A DNA stretch of 64,000 nucleotides, taken from positions 1,488,001 to 1,552,000 of the forward strand of contig JAJKFH010000227.1 of the NCBI GenBank assembly GCA_023333565.1, read 5' to 3'. Below, piece after piece: positions 1 to 12,459 of the stretch (within the stretch, counting starts at the first letter, position 1; every line of letters starts with the position of its first letter). This stretch comes from Puffinus mauretanicus (taxonomy: Eukaryota > Chordata > Aves > Procellariiformes > Procellariidae). The position numbers and the translations under genes are program-made. The notes below the pieces were generated by a model that saw only the letters and a list, made by a program, of their open reading frames with translations, was not told where the DNA came from and ran no database searches.

Positions 1-2282
1 CCAAAGAAATAGGATGGGTCACTCAGCAAACAATTTTTATTTTTGGCAAGCAGGCATGGAGAAAGTGAGCATTTTTGACCTAAGTGTGCATGGGGCTCTG
101 ACCACCTGGGACTGATCTGCTTGGAGGAGCAGGAAACACTGCGAGGCTCGACCTGATAGAAATAGCTACCGTTTCCTTTGCATCCTATCAGCACCGTGCC
201 TGCGAGGTGCACAGGATCCCACATGCATCCAAGATTTGCTGCAAAACTCAGGGAAATGGCGAGAGGGCAGATTAATCCCGTTTACTCTGAAGAAGCCCAT
301 GATTAATGCAACTTGGATGGTGCTGTAGGAAGGGGGATGGTTTAAAAAGATGGAAGGAAGTCTGTGGCTGTCCTCACTTGATACTATATATGGTATTTGG
401 TCAGTCCTGCTTTAGAAGCTGCAGCCAGAATCGCGTTTTTATTGTATTTCTTTTTAAAGCAGAAAAAAGGTCAAATAACTTCACCGCGCTCAAAGAGCCC
501 GTGGTGATGGATAATGCTGCGAGTGGCAGCTGCTAAGTTTCGAGCCATGGGAGCGCTTGCGGGGGCTACAGGGGCTACGGCCCCCCCTGCCCTCTGCCAG
601 ACCAGCGAGCCCTTAGAGCGGGTGGCCTGCCTGCTCCTACTCCCTCGGACTCCCCTCCGCCTGATTTTGACCTGCACAGACAGGCTCAGCTGGCAACTGT
701 TTTGGGTTTGAGGCATGAACCCTCTGGACCAGAGCTGTGGTGTCTGTGGAGGGGACAGCCGCGGGCTGGCTGGAGGCTCCCAGGAAGGAAAGGGTCTTTC
801 TTCTGCTGTTACTGATTCCCATCGCAGGAGTAACACCAGGACACTGGCAGTGCTAGGAGCTGTACGGGCAGCAATTGCAGATGTTTCAGCTGACCAAAGA
901 GGTTACTCATAGGTGATGAGATAACTGATGGCCACAGACCGAGAGAGGAACGTCATGTGGGACAACAGGGCAACCAGCAAGAAGCTAGTCTCCGTCTACC
1001 TCGGAGAAGTCCCAGAGGGCTACAGCTCCTTCCCTGTCCCATCCCACTTACCAAGAAAACCATAAGCTCACCTTTATCCTCAGCCCCCTGAAATATCAGT
1101 GCTCCTTTCAGCCTGCAGGATAGCTCAGGCTCATTTAATGGGATGGGGCTTTGCTAGCAGGACAGGTTCACCGTTTATTCCCAGTATGAACTGGCCACTC
1201 CAGCAGGCTGATGTCTCAGGGCTAGGGCCATCTGGTTGACCCACCTCCTCCCCAACAGCCCTCGGTTAGGGTCCAAAGCATGCAGGGTCTGCACCTCTTG
1301 CAAAGCCTGGCAGCCCTTTCCCTCTCTGATCCAGCCGGCACTGATAACCAGCGCTGCTGAAAGCGCAGGAACATCCCCCCTTCCCTCCACTCCCCTTTTA
1401 CATCTGCTCTACATTTGCATCTCAGAAATTAGAGAACTTAGTTATGCGGAATTACATAGCTCGGGCTGGAGTATGGAACTGATTGGGTATTCAAGCTAAA
1501 TAAGACGAGTTTAAAGATCTTTCCAGGAAATTGACTGGAACACCCAAACTGACATTCGGTATTAAATATTATATTTGTGCAGTTGCTCTTTATAGCCCGT
1601 TGGCATTGAACATCTGGGAGCACGATTTATAACATACAGAAACTGAATACCTGCTCAAAATTATGCTCATCAGAGCTCAGAAATTAAAATATTACTGTGT
1701 ACTCTCCGAGCCAGTCCATTCCTAAAAGGTAGGGCTATTAAAATATGATTAGTTGAGCCATATCTGGTCTCAGAAATGTCATACACCATTACAACTGAAA
1801 AGACCTTGATGCAATACTATTGGCAAAGTCCCCTGCTTGATCAGCAGCAAGATACCAAAGAATGAACCTTGCAAATACTTGCCCCAGCACCAGGAGGGAA
1901 ATTAAAAAGAGAAGGGGGTTTCAGAACTCTTGGTTGGACAGATTGGGGTGGCTTTGGGCTCTTCCTCATGGCAGGCAAGAGCTGAAATCTTGCATGGGTT
2001 TTTTTTCTGATGTGGGAAGAGCCCCGCTGCCCTTTGCTGCCTCGAGCGCATGTTGCCTCTTCATCTTCCCCTGCCACAGCCCCGTCCAGTCCCCAACAAT
2101 CGCAGCTCCCTGTTCCCGACATGTTCACGTTTCCAAGAGTTTCATGCACTTCATGGGTGGTCAGGATTGCATTTCCCCCCCCTTGTTGGAGAATAAAATC
2201 CAAACAACAACCACAGAAAACCTGCAGGGACTGGGTTCAGGTTGGGGTAATTATGATCTTCTTCCGCTTCTTGCAACACAGT
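1..2282. other. Unique non-coding sequence, no gene seen
   Basis: No reading frame here resembles a known protein, and frames on the two strands overlap in the pattern expected by chance. A GC-richer patch lies at about 520-800 with scattered CpGs, too weak to call a CpG island. The rest is mixed-composition single-copy sequence. It could be intergenic or intronic; nothing in the sequence decides between these. Confidence 0.6.
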
Positions 2283-2283
2283 G

Positions 2284-2301
2284 ATATATATATATATATA
2301 T
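2284..2301. repeat. (TA)n dinucleotide microsatellite
   Basis: An uninterrupted run of about nine AT units, followed by a short AT-rich tail to about 2330. It is a simple repeat and likely polymorphic in length. Confidence 0.9.
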
Positions 2302-2703
2302 TTATACATGTATAAAAAATCCTTTGCAATATATGATCGTCTCTCCTAATGAGGCAGATTGACCTAATCAGGTCGGCATTGCACAGCGTTAATCACTGTA
2401 AGCATTTCTGTGCCGAAACCTCTGCAAGGGCAAATCACCCCACCGGCAGGGCTCAGCCAAGGGGGCTTGGCGCTGGGTGCCCCATCCTCAGTGCCCGCGG
2501 GCAGAGCCCTCCAGGTCTGGGCTGCTCTCAGAACCAGGAGAAACCTCCCCTGGGGCTGGCCAAGGGCTTCAAGGCAGTCGCCTGCCCTGGAAAAGTCAGT
2601 CCGAGGCACTGATCGTTTGGTGCAATTACAACAGCAACAAAATCCCCCAGAGCCAGCCCTTGTTCTCTGTAATTGAAGACATTTCCCATAGGCGGGTGGC
2701 ATA

Positions 2704-2801
2704 TTTTTTTTTTTTTAAGCGTGGCTGCACTAAACCAGACATCCCAGTAAGACGCAGTTTTGCAAAAACAAGGCAGAAATGCAGTTGTGTTTTTTTTTTT
2801 T
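2704..2801. repeat. Two T tracts (13 and 12 bases)
   Basis: Homopolymer T runs at 2704-2716 and 2790-2801, separated by unique sequence. No retroelement body is recognisable next to either tract. Confidence 0.85.
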
Positions 2802-3084
2802 AAGGTCTTGGGACTGGGGCCAGGCAAGGTCCCAGCCCTGCTGCCCCCACTTTGCCGCTCTCTGCCCGCCCTACGCTGCGCAGAAATCCCCCCTAAAGCG
2901 AAGGCAGTGCTGTATGCCCCGGCCCGCGGGAGCTGCCGCTCCCCGGCTTTGTCAGGGCTTATTACTCCATGTTTTCACACTTATCCCCAAGGTGTTGAAC
3001 TCGCCCTGAAGGTTAATTAGTAATTTATTGCGCTGTCATCAGTTTGAGGCTACTAATGGCTTCAATTTAGCCCCAGGGCTTTTG

Positions 3085-3120
3085 GTTTTTTCTTTTTTTT
3101 TTTTTTTTTTCTTTTTTTTC
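3085..3120. repeat. Poly-T/pyrimidine tract
   Basis: About 35 bases of T interrupted by single C residues. It could be the reverse complement of a retroposon poly-A tail, but the flanks show no recognisable element or target-site duplication. Confidence 0.85.
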
Positions 3121-3704
3121 CTCTGTTCCTTTCCTCCTGCCTGCTTTGGAGGAGCTGGGAGTTGCAGTATCTACTCGGAAAAGCGCCTGGAAATCAGGTT
3201 CAAAGACTCCCCCCTCCCCAGCTCCGGGAGCAGACCCCAGTGATCCTGTACCCATGGCCCAATTTGCAAAGAAACAATTTAAAGCAATTTCCACAGAACT
3301 GCAAAGCTGAGAGTGTTTTGGGGTGCTCCTAAATGCCCAGCAATGTCCTTTGGACAGCTTTTTCCAAGACAAGGTGGTCATGGAGCATGAACTTTGGGCC
3401 AAATGGTGCTGTGTGAGCTGTCTCTGTGGTTAGCAGCATCCCCCTCTCCCCTTGCAGGACACAAAATCGTCTTGGCTGGAGAAACCTAAACCAGCTTCAC
3501 TCGCAGTGAGACATCTGTGAATGGGCAGAGGGCAGACTGGGAGAGGGACACACCGAGCCCATCGCCCCGGCGTCTGGGTGCCTGGTTTTTGCATGCATGG
3601 CTGCAAGGCTTGGCTGGCTTAGCACAGAGCTGTGGTTTGATCCAGCAAGGACTGGGGCTGGGAGACACTGGGGAAAGGAACTATTTTGCCCTTCCTGTAA
3701 TACA

Positions 3705-3755
3705 CCTCCAGCGTGCCTCAGTTTCCCCATTTATTTATACAGCGGATGTGCAGCC
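3705..3755 (+). repeat. Possible MIR-like (CORE-SINE) fragment
   Basis: The core TGCCTCAGTTTCCCCAT (about 3714-3730) followed by a TTATACAG-like segment resembles the MIR consensus stretch that reads 'cctcagtttcc...ctgtaaaatgg'. Only about 50 bases match and the flanks do not extend the similarity. This may be an old MIR relic or a chance match. Confidence 0.35.
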
Positions 3756-3976
3756 ACCTCGCCCAGGAGCACACGCAGCCCATCGGCCAATCTGCATAGC
3801 AAATGACTGCTCAAAAACCCACCCACCTGCCCCAAAAAGCCATCTATCCACCCAGATAGGACTTCAATGCTGTCCCATCAGCAATCCCTCTTCATCCTGC
3901 CCTCAGATGCTTCCCTGGGGTTTTTGTGTCCCCCCCATCATGGGGACGCTAAGCAGAGACAGTGCACGGGCTGTGT

Positions 3977-4009
3977 CCCCTGCTGTCCCCCCCACATCCC
4001 CATCAGCCC
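3977..4009 (-). other. Potential G-quadruplex on the minus strand
   Basis: Four C runs of at least three bases (3977-3980, 3987-3993, 3998-4001, 4007-4009) are separated by 4-6 bases. The minus strand therefore fits the G3+N1-7 quadruplex pattern. Folding is a prediction from the motif only. Confidence 0.6.
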
Positions 4010-4318
4010 TGTCTTGCCTTATGGAGCGCCTCTTGCAAAACAGCCGCGCATCGATTTTTTTTTTGGAAAATAACCACGTTTCCTGTGTTTATACAGGCTG
4101 TTAGGTAAACCGGCTGCGGGGAGGAGGGGGAAAAGGCATGTGAGGTGCTGGTGAGGTCCGGCCGGGGTGGCTGTCTCAGCGCCGCAGCCTGCGTACAGGG
4201 CAGGAAGCATCCCACCGGAGCTGAGCCATGCGGGGTGCGGGGACAGGTGGCACTGGGTGGCCTCGCCACCACCAGCCCTTCCCTGCATGGGTGCTGGGGA
4301 CATGGGGACAGCAATAGC

Positions 4319-4350
4319 GGGGCTGGGTCTGGGCATTTCTGGGTGCCGGG
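4319..4350 (+). other. Potential G-quadruplex on the plus strand
   Basis: Five G runs (4319-4322, 4325-4327, 4331-4333, 4341-4343, 4348-4350) have loops of 2, 3, 7 and 4 bases, fitting the quadruplex pattern. Three more G runs just upstream (4289-4307) could extend the cluster. Confidence 0.6.
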
Positions 4351-5404
4351 CTCCCAGCGCATCCTCACCAGGGATTCACAGAGGCGAGATTAGGAGAAGG
4401 GGAATTGGGTGATTTTAAGAAAAAGGGGAAGAAATAGATCTCATCAAGAATACAGGGCATTTCTTTCAACCAACAAATCCCTTGCAACGTGCAAGGGAGC
4501 AGTACGGCAGCAGAGCCCAGATCCAGAGGGGAGGAAGGGCAGCGGGATGCCTGCAGCCTGCCCAGCCACGGGACCCGGCTGGGGCCGAGGGATGAGTCCG
4601 GCCGGGGAGGAAGGCGGAAAGGTGCATTTCTCAAAACCGTGTGATCTGACTATCAACCGGAAAGGAAAAAGGTACGGACATTTCTTTGGATTTTGATTTA
4701 AAACGAAAAAATACCCCTATATTTAGCTTTCACCTTCAGACACAGCACATGGATTCCTAGAGTAACATCTGCTATTCCCCCCCCTGTTTAATTTATGGCC
4801 ATTAACTTTAGGGCTAAGGACAGTTTATGGAAAAAAACACCTGCTTTCCCCTACTCCCAGGGCAAGGGTGGAATTTTCTCTGACTCTGCATCCTAAATAA
4901 AGCTCCGTTCCAGGCCCCGATGATTCATAGTGCGGCTCACGCACACAAGCCTTATGTTAGGACAAGATGCTCATGCCCCTTTCAAGTTTGAGGACGCGAG
5001 CACAGGCTTTGCACAGAGCTCATTTATACACATCACTGGGGCTTTCTGCAGAGCCCTGGGACCGGCTGTCCTGGCGTTGGGGTATGGCCATGCCACGTGC
5101 CAGCCTCTTGCAGAAAGGCATTGGGAGCTCTGGCTACATTAGGGTCACTGGGACCCCAGTAAAACCACCCAGTTCTGGCTGCCAGCCTGTTTTTGCTACA
5201 TCCCACACATATGCCAGCGGGCTCCATCCTTCCCCTTGCTTCTCCCAATGCACCTCATACATGCACCAAGCTCAGGCCAGCCCTCGCTTTGCTTTCTCAG
5301 CAAGGCAGTATCTCAGCCCTTTGACACAAACCCCTGGCTCTGCTTCTGTCATTATAAAAGATTGTCTTTCCGTGATGAAGCTTTCACTCATGGACGCTTG
5401 TCAA

Positions 5405-5457
5405 GGAAAAAAAAAAGGGAAAAAAAAAAAAAAGAAAAAAAAAAGGAAAAAAAATCA
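5405..5457. repeat. A-rich polypurine tract
   Basis: About 50 bases of A interrupted only by G doublets, triplets or singles. It is a low-complexity tract with no recognisable retroelement directly upstream on either strand. Confidence 0.9.
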
Positions 5458-5721
5458 AAATGAGAATTGTTGGCAGCGAACGGAAAATAAAACCTGGACG
5501 CTCATCCAAGCTTGTATTTGAAAACTGATAGCCAGCACTCAGGCGGCACGCAAAGACCCCCCACGTAGCAAACCACCTCTCGTCCAGAGCGCCGTGCAGC
5601 TCGCAGGGCTGGAGCCCCGGGGGGGTTCACCCCTCTCCAGCAGCCATGCCATGCACCCCGACATCAGCGTGAGGGGAGGTTTGCTGGCTCCGATGCATTT
5701 TTCAAAGGGGGAGCAAAGCAA

Positions 5722-5747
5722 GGTGGTGGTGGTGGTGGTGGTGGTGG
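5722..5747. repeat. (GGT)n trinucleotide repeat
   Basis: Between eight and nine uninterrupted GGT units. It lies in no credible coding frame, so it is a non-coding microsatellite. Confidence 0.95.
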
Positions 5748-5760
5748 GAGAAGCCTATGA

Positions 5761-8700
5761 CTAATCTTGTAACCTTTCCTTTTAGTGTTTAAGAGAACCT
5801 AAGTCTGTTTACAATAAAACGGAGTGATATTTTTCATCCTTCCAAATGGAACAAGGGTTATATAAACAAAGTAACCTCAGACACAGCAAACACCTGTTGA
5901 AGGGAACCGGCTTGAAAAGACACGCAAAACCTATCTGTCTATCTATCAAGGCCTCCTGTTGACTTGTGGTCAAGTTCAAGTTGAAGTGCACGGCAGAGAT
6001 CTGCTGATGGGGGAAGGCTGAGATAAGCAAAAGCATTAGCAAGTGCCCATGGTTTCTGCTCAGGAGGTTAGCGAAGGAACAAGGGAGAGCTTTCTACCTC
6101 TTGAAACCCAGGGGTTTAGATCTGCATGTTCCTAGGTAATTCCTCAACTGGATTATAGCAGTTCTTCCTGTTCTCTGCTATCTCACTTCCAAGAAGAACC
6201 CCCAAATTGGGAAGTTATGGAATAACCTGTCACAAATCTCCCTGTCTTCCTTCCACTCTTTGGCTCAGGTTTCAGTCTTTCAGTCCTGCACCAAAACATG
6301 TAGGCTTTCATTTCTTCCGAACTGCTGTGGGTTTGATTTTTCCCCAAACCAATTAAATTGAATGCAACCATGTTCACATAATCCTACAGACTGGGTTTGA
6401 AATCATTAAGTCCTTTGGCTCCAGCGGTGTCTTGTGGTGGTGAGTTCCACGGATTAATTATGCATTTCTTACCACAATATGAGGCTACATCATATCTTTA
6501 CTAATTATCTACGTAAGGTAACTAAATGAATTATGTCATATCCTTTTATTTTGCATATTTTCACAAAGGTTTGTCAAAACCATCCAGCTCCTTGAGCAGA
6601 ACCATGCCAGGAAAGTCTATCCCTGCGAGCCAGCCATGGTTTTAGGACGAGTTCTGAAGCAACGCAAAGCTGAAAGATACCCAAATCCTGGTTCGGTCTG
6701 TTGTGCTGCCAGCGCCTCTAAAGATCCCTGCACCTTGGGACCCTGCTGGGAGGATGCACCAGGAGATAACCCAGGTTTCAGCCACTCCGCTGGTGCTTCC
6801 AGACTTGCTAGAAGCTGAAGCCCCAGGGGACCACAGCAGCACCAGCATCGGAGCTGTAGGAGACCACCCTCCTGCAGTCCTGCCGCTGGATCAGGCCCAT
6901 AGCCCGGGACGGTCAACAGTTGGATGTTTTAGTAGGGTTTGGCATCTTCCCGTGAAATGCAGAAGACATCAGCAGGAGGTGTGCTTGATGACTCGTTTTA
7001 TTGTGTCGTTTGATTGGAATTGAAGAAACGGGCGCAGACTTTTCCAAAGAGGAACTGGAGGAAGGTGTGTCATCCTCCAGGAGCAATTCCCCGCTCCCCT
7101 GAGAAATGATATTCCCCATGAGCTGTGAGAATAGGAATTTCCAAAGCTATTGTTCAAAACCATGACAATTTCAGCCTCATTATAACTTTTTTCCTTTTCC
7201 CACCCCTCCAAGAGCAAGGCAAAGAAATATTATCTATTCCAGCACACTGCGAAGCAGATTTTTCAGCTTGCATAAATCAGCGTAACTCCACTGACGCCAT
7301 GGAGGCATGCCAACTTACACCTATTCAGGAATCTGGTCTCCTATTTTTTGTATCTCGGATTTCAGCAGGCTTCCCTGGCCGAGGACGAGGAAGGCTCCAG
7401 CAAAGTACAAACTACCTGTTTATCTGACATCCCATCCCAGTGGACAGACTGACATCGCAGGACCACGCGCATTGGAAACGCAGCCGATAAAGCGCAAAGA
7501 AAAACGTCGTCTTGCGCTGTGTGCACGCGGTTGTAATTCTTCCGAAAGCTTTGCTTAAAAAACATTTTTCCACCTGTAATGAGAGAAGCTGTCTTGCTTT
7601 GCCTGGGCTCTGGAAGTGCGTGCTGACAGGCTGTGTGTAATGTCATCTCCCTGCTTTAAACCCCATTCCAAGCTCGGAAATCCAGCGGGCTGGATGGACA
7701 ACTGCTCCGGTGGAAGGGAGGGGAAGCTTATTTGATGTTTTAAGTTTTTTAAGGGGGTTGGTTTTGGTCCTGACCTAACAAACAGGTTGACACAAATGAT
7801 TAATAATCAATACGATTTAAAGTCAAGTTGTCCATCAGACCAGCAAATAAATATCTGTGGTCACTTGGTGCCCGGTTCACCACCTACCCACAGCAACCTC
7901 TGCACTCATTTCACATAAACGGTGTCCAAGCTTGTGCTTCATACACATCTGTATTTTATATATATTATCAAATTAATTAATACTCACAACATATTTGGGT
8001 CCAAAAATAAGAGGAATTAAAGGCTAGAAAATATATACTAGGTTGTTGTACGTGTTCTCTGTGAAGCGTCCTCTCCATGCTAAGGAGATGGGTCCCCAGA
8101 GGGGTGCTCGCCGGCTGCTGAGCCGTGCCCCCGCACAGGGGCTGCTGCGTCGCGCCCGCTCCTCCAAGCACATTTTGCAAACTGTGGTGCTGTCACCCTG
8201 AGTCCTGTTTTCCAGCAGACACAAGTCTGAATCAATGGGAATAACGAGGCGTGGTGTTCTTGGTGTTGCGAGATGGTCCCTTACTAGCTTCAGCTATAAA
8301 TCTGTAAGTCTTAGGAGTCTCAGCTCTTTCCAGTTACACCATTGGACTGATCCTGAAGTCACAGCAGTCCTTTGCATGATCCTTCTCCTGCTTGGTTTCA
8401 CACATCCTCCATGCATCATACAGTAAAACTCTTCACCTGCCCTCTTTCTGTACCTTTTTCTAGACCACAACAAGGAGGTAGGTTCCTTGGAAATGGTGAC
8501 TTCTGCCAAAATCCACCTTTTTCAGCCTTTCCAGGGCCTGCTCCACCTCACAGACTTTGCGTGAGATTGCACTGCCATTCACCTTGCCCATCATCACTGC
8601 TGTTCATCACTGCCTATCGAGTCTGGCTCAGTGCACAGGACTGAAAAGCAGTATTTCACCAAGACACTCGTTGCCCTTGTGGTATCAAGCCTTGGCCACA

Positions 8701-11700
8701 AATGTCTCTTCTTAATTAGTACCTGTATCTCTTAGTTACCAAGACAGCAGTATCTAACAAATAACGGTAATTTGGTTTCCTGGCACTGCACGTGGGACAC
8801 GCTTTCTGCCCTGTTCCTTGGGTTTTTTTTTTTTTGGTTTATCAGTCCTTCCTTGTGAAACTCTTCATGTTGGAAAGGAGACAGTCACAGAGCTCTTAAC
8901 ATTTTCTCTTTGTGGAGAAATGTGGCGTTTGATCTTTAAATAATTATTCTACTTGTTCCTTAATATGTCTTAATATAGCTGCTTTACAGTGTTCCAGGCA
9001 CTATCTCATAATAGTGACTCATCTTCTTATCCAAGACTATACATATTCTTACAAAAACACACAGCTGAGCACTCTTAAATATTTATTTCATCCCCAAAAG
9101 AGAGATAGGACTGGTATCAGCAGATCTGAGCCAAGGCTCACATCCAGGTTTAGAGCCCAAGTTCTCAGCTCACCCCGCATTTTCTAGAAGGGTCAAATCT
9201 GGGCACCGAAAGCTTGCCTTTTGGCTTGGCTCGGAGGTCTTCATGCTGTTTCCTGCACAGGAGTGGAAAAGCAATCCCATCCTGTCTTGAACGGAGCAAT
9301 GACACTAGGGGAATCCAGCATACCCCTTGTAGGTTTAGTCCTGTGGGAGATTCTCAAGGACAAGAGGATGACTGGGTGCCCTATGGTCCAACATCTCAGA
9401 ACCAGCAGAAGGGAACACGACTGCAAGTTCAGCTTTGTGTTTCTAACGTGGTGGTGTAGGATTGACTTGCTATAGATCAGGTTGGACCAAATTCTGATCC
9501 AACTTCCACTGATTTTGCAACATTGCAAAAAGCGCTGACACTAGCCAAGTCATTCCCATATAAACAAGAACAAAATCAAGCAGATGAAACTTGGATCTGG
9601 ACAAGGGTGCTCAGATCCAACTTGCTGGCTTGAGCTTTCCTGCAACTAACATCCAACTTGGGCAACGAAAGCAGCAGAGCAGAACTTGCATGACTTTCTC
9701 TCCTTTCCCAGCCTGTCCAAGGAGTCATCGTTGTCCCAGGCAACGACCATCGTTTCTAACACTCAGTGCTTTCTGTATTTACACATACGCGCTCCCTCAA
9801 GGTCACCTTTTGGCCGCTTCTTTTCCACCTCCTGGAGTCCAGCATTATCTCTGCTGATTGCTTCCAACTATAACACATTCTTGATTTTTTGACTTTTCAG
9901 ATAACATCGAAACTTCTTCCAAGCTACTTTGTCTTCCCGCCAGTATCCTTTCAAGCTGATGGGAGATGCATGTATCTTGTATCTCACAAGACTGGCTTCT
10001 CACTCGAGGCACGTGGGCACAATACAATAGTGCCAAAGTGCTACATATAACACAAAATTGGGCTAATACAAAGGCAGCTTTAAATTAATAGCAGTTCAAA
10101 ATATATCAGCACATTCAGTTTGATTACTAGGCTGTTAGAAATCCAAACTGAATGTACAGACTAAGAAAACAATAATAATCACAGTCCGGAATAAGATAAC
10201 ATCTCCCCAAACTGCCTCATACAAATTCCTGCTGGGCAGGTTGGCTGCCTTTGGATGGAGGTCCACAGTTCAGTGTCTTTCACTGGTTTCCATGGACTAA
10301 GTAAGGAACCAGCGACTGTAACCCAAATTCAAGCATTAAGGGCAGATGATCTGCCCTTACCCCGGTGGTCCTACCAAAGGCTTTGCAGAATCACAAGTCT
10401 GGGCCAGCTCTAGCTGTTTTGTTCATGCCAACCCAACCATAAACCTGGCCATTAACTCATGGCTCTGTCCCTCTGCCTTCACCGTCCTCCTCCAATTCCT
10501 CCTCCCAGCACAACAGCAGCAAGAGCCCAGCTTGGCTCTGGATCCTGAGCCTTTGGACCACAACATGCAGCTCTGCCTAAGCTGATGAGAAATCTTGAAC
10601 CGCTGTTCAATAATCCCACTCCCACCAAGGCCAGTGTGTCTGGTCCTCGGTGGCTGCACATCCCACTGAAGCCACAGAAGCCGGCGGAGCTGTGCTGAAA
10701 CACACCACCTGACTCATTTGGCTCTGAACCGTTGATTATTGACTTCAATGAGAAGAAACTCTGGGCCTCCATGACTTTTTGCTGACCCCAGAAGAGTTTA
10801 AGTAATAAACTGTTCTCTTGTCATGTGCAACTCCCATAGGATCCCTCAGTTGTACAGACCACGAGCGTTTGCAAGGTAAGCAGCCCAGCATTTGGAGAGC
10901 ACAACCACCACACTACGGCTGAGAATGTTAATTGTTCTCCATTGCCCCCAGTGATTTTAACATTTCATAATTCCTCTGCTGGCTGACAGCTGGATTCTTC
11001 CCTAATTAGAAACCAGTTGTAGTTGAAAAATCAGACATTTCCTGGAATTTAAATAACCGATTTTCCACTAGTCAGCATCCAACAACACAATCCTACACTT
11101 TCATTCTAAGCACGCTGGAAAAAATCATAGGAGCATGCTGGATAAGCAGGGAAAAAAAGGATTTTGGTGATTTCACGCATTGAAATACACCATTCCTGGA
11201 TCTTCGTATTCCAGCTAATTTTGGTTTTGCAAGTTTGTTGTTTTTTTTTTTTTTAAAGATGGAAATAATACTATTCATTGACAAAATCACAATTCAATGT
11301 TTTTAAAAGGCAGCATGTTCTTAAGTACTGTGAATGAATCTTCTAAATACAGAGCTGGCATCTGACTACAAAATTATTCACCTGTGCTTTAGGAAACACG
11401 TCTTTATTTATAATCAATGCAGAATAAATATTGATTTTTCCCTCTGCAGCAAATTGCTATGACAGTAAGGAATAGCTCTAAACTCCCAAGTCCTAGCCTA
11501 TTGAAAAGACAAAAGGAAAAGTCCTCAGACAGCTGCTGGCCTCCAGGAAACTCCATGAATGGAGACCTACGGCGCTGCATCCTAATTACATCCTTGGGGA
11601 ACAGCAGAGAAGACAGACCCCCAAACACTCACGCCGGTGGAGGCAGTAACAGCAACACCGTTTGACAGCACATCTTCTCAGCTGCTCTTTTCTCTTCCAG

Positions 11701-12459
11701 AACCCACAGTTTCAGGCATATGTACTTTCTTTTTCAAATCAGTCTCTATCTCTTGTGGTCGTGGGAAAGAAATAACCCTTCAGCTGTAACTGATTAAAGA
11801 GGTTGGTGCTTGAGTTTGCAAGCAGCCTGAAATGAGAGCTGGTAGAAATTTGAAGAGCCTGCTTGTCCCTGTGAACTGTGTGCTGTGACCTCCCGAATGG
11901 ATGTCACTTAACGCAGTCTTTGCCTTAACTAAGAGAGGACAACTGCAAATGGAAAAAAAAGCATCACATGCTTAAAACGACCTTTGAAGCTGTGACTACA
12001 TGAAAAAACTGCCCTAGATTAGAAACCTTGAGGCAAGAGCTCGGAAGTCATTGCATCTGGGGCATCTGTGTACCAAGTACTTTCCAGAGGAAGCTATTTT
12101 ATTTGGGAAAGAAATTAATGGAATTTTGAGTTCTTTTTGAGTAATAGAAATCAAATAAAGTATATATTTTACATTGGGTGGGTTTTTTTTTCTCCTTCCC
12201 TTGGGAGCAGCTGGGATTTCCCCAGAATATCCCATTCTCATGGTCTTGTCTATTTTGGCATCACCTCTATTTTACTCACTTTGCCTCGGGGAGGAGGGCT
12301 CTGTAGACAGCCCATCCTCTTCCATCCTCAGCCTGAGATATGCAAACTGCCTCTACCTGGGAGCACAGTGCTGTGCTTCAGGCAATGCGCTCAGGGAAGG
12401 CAACCGAGGAGCTCGTAGGTACTTGCACGTGTGGGCACGAGTCAAACCAGAGGCAGCTT
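5761..12459. other. Unique non-coding sequence, no gene seen
   Basis: About 6.7 kb without a recognisable gene, RNA gene or mobile element. Short T tracts occur at about 8821-8835 and 11241-11254. A segment at about 10915-11065 carries homeodomain-type cores (TTAATTG at 10928-10934 and TAATTA at 11003-11008) and could be a regulatory element, but this rests on very short motifs. The open frames are all short and mutually overlapping. Confidence 0.6.

Larger units (their letters stand above)
2303..5760. other. GC-rich non-coding block with homopolymer tracts
   Basis: This stretch is richer in G and C than most of the window, with moderate CpG content at about 2430-2950 and 4110-4620. It carries T tracts, G-run clusters, an A-rich purine tract and a GGT repeat, listed separately. 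Its open frames (up to 195 codons) are low-complexity, overlap on both strands and match no family I recognise, so I read the block as non-coding. Confidence 0.5.

Noticed and set aside
3517..4104. A 195-codon plus-strand open frame
   Set aside because: It lies in GC-rich DNA where stops are rare, overlaps long frames on the other strand, and shows no domain or splice context.
4967..5521. A 184-codon open frame ending in a lysine-rich tail
   Set aside because: The tail is only the translated A-rich tract at 5405-5457 and the rest resembles no known protein.
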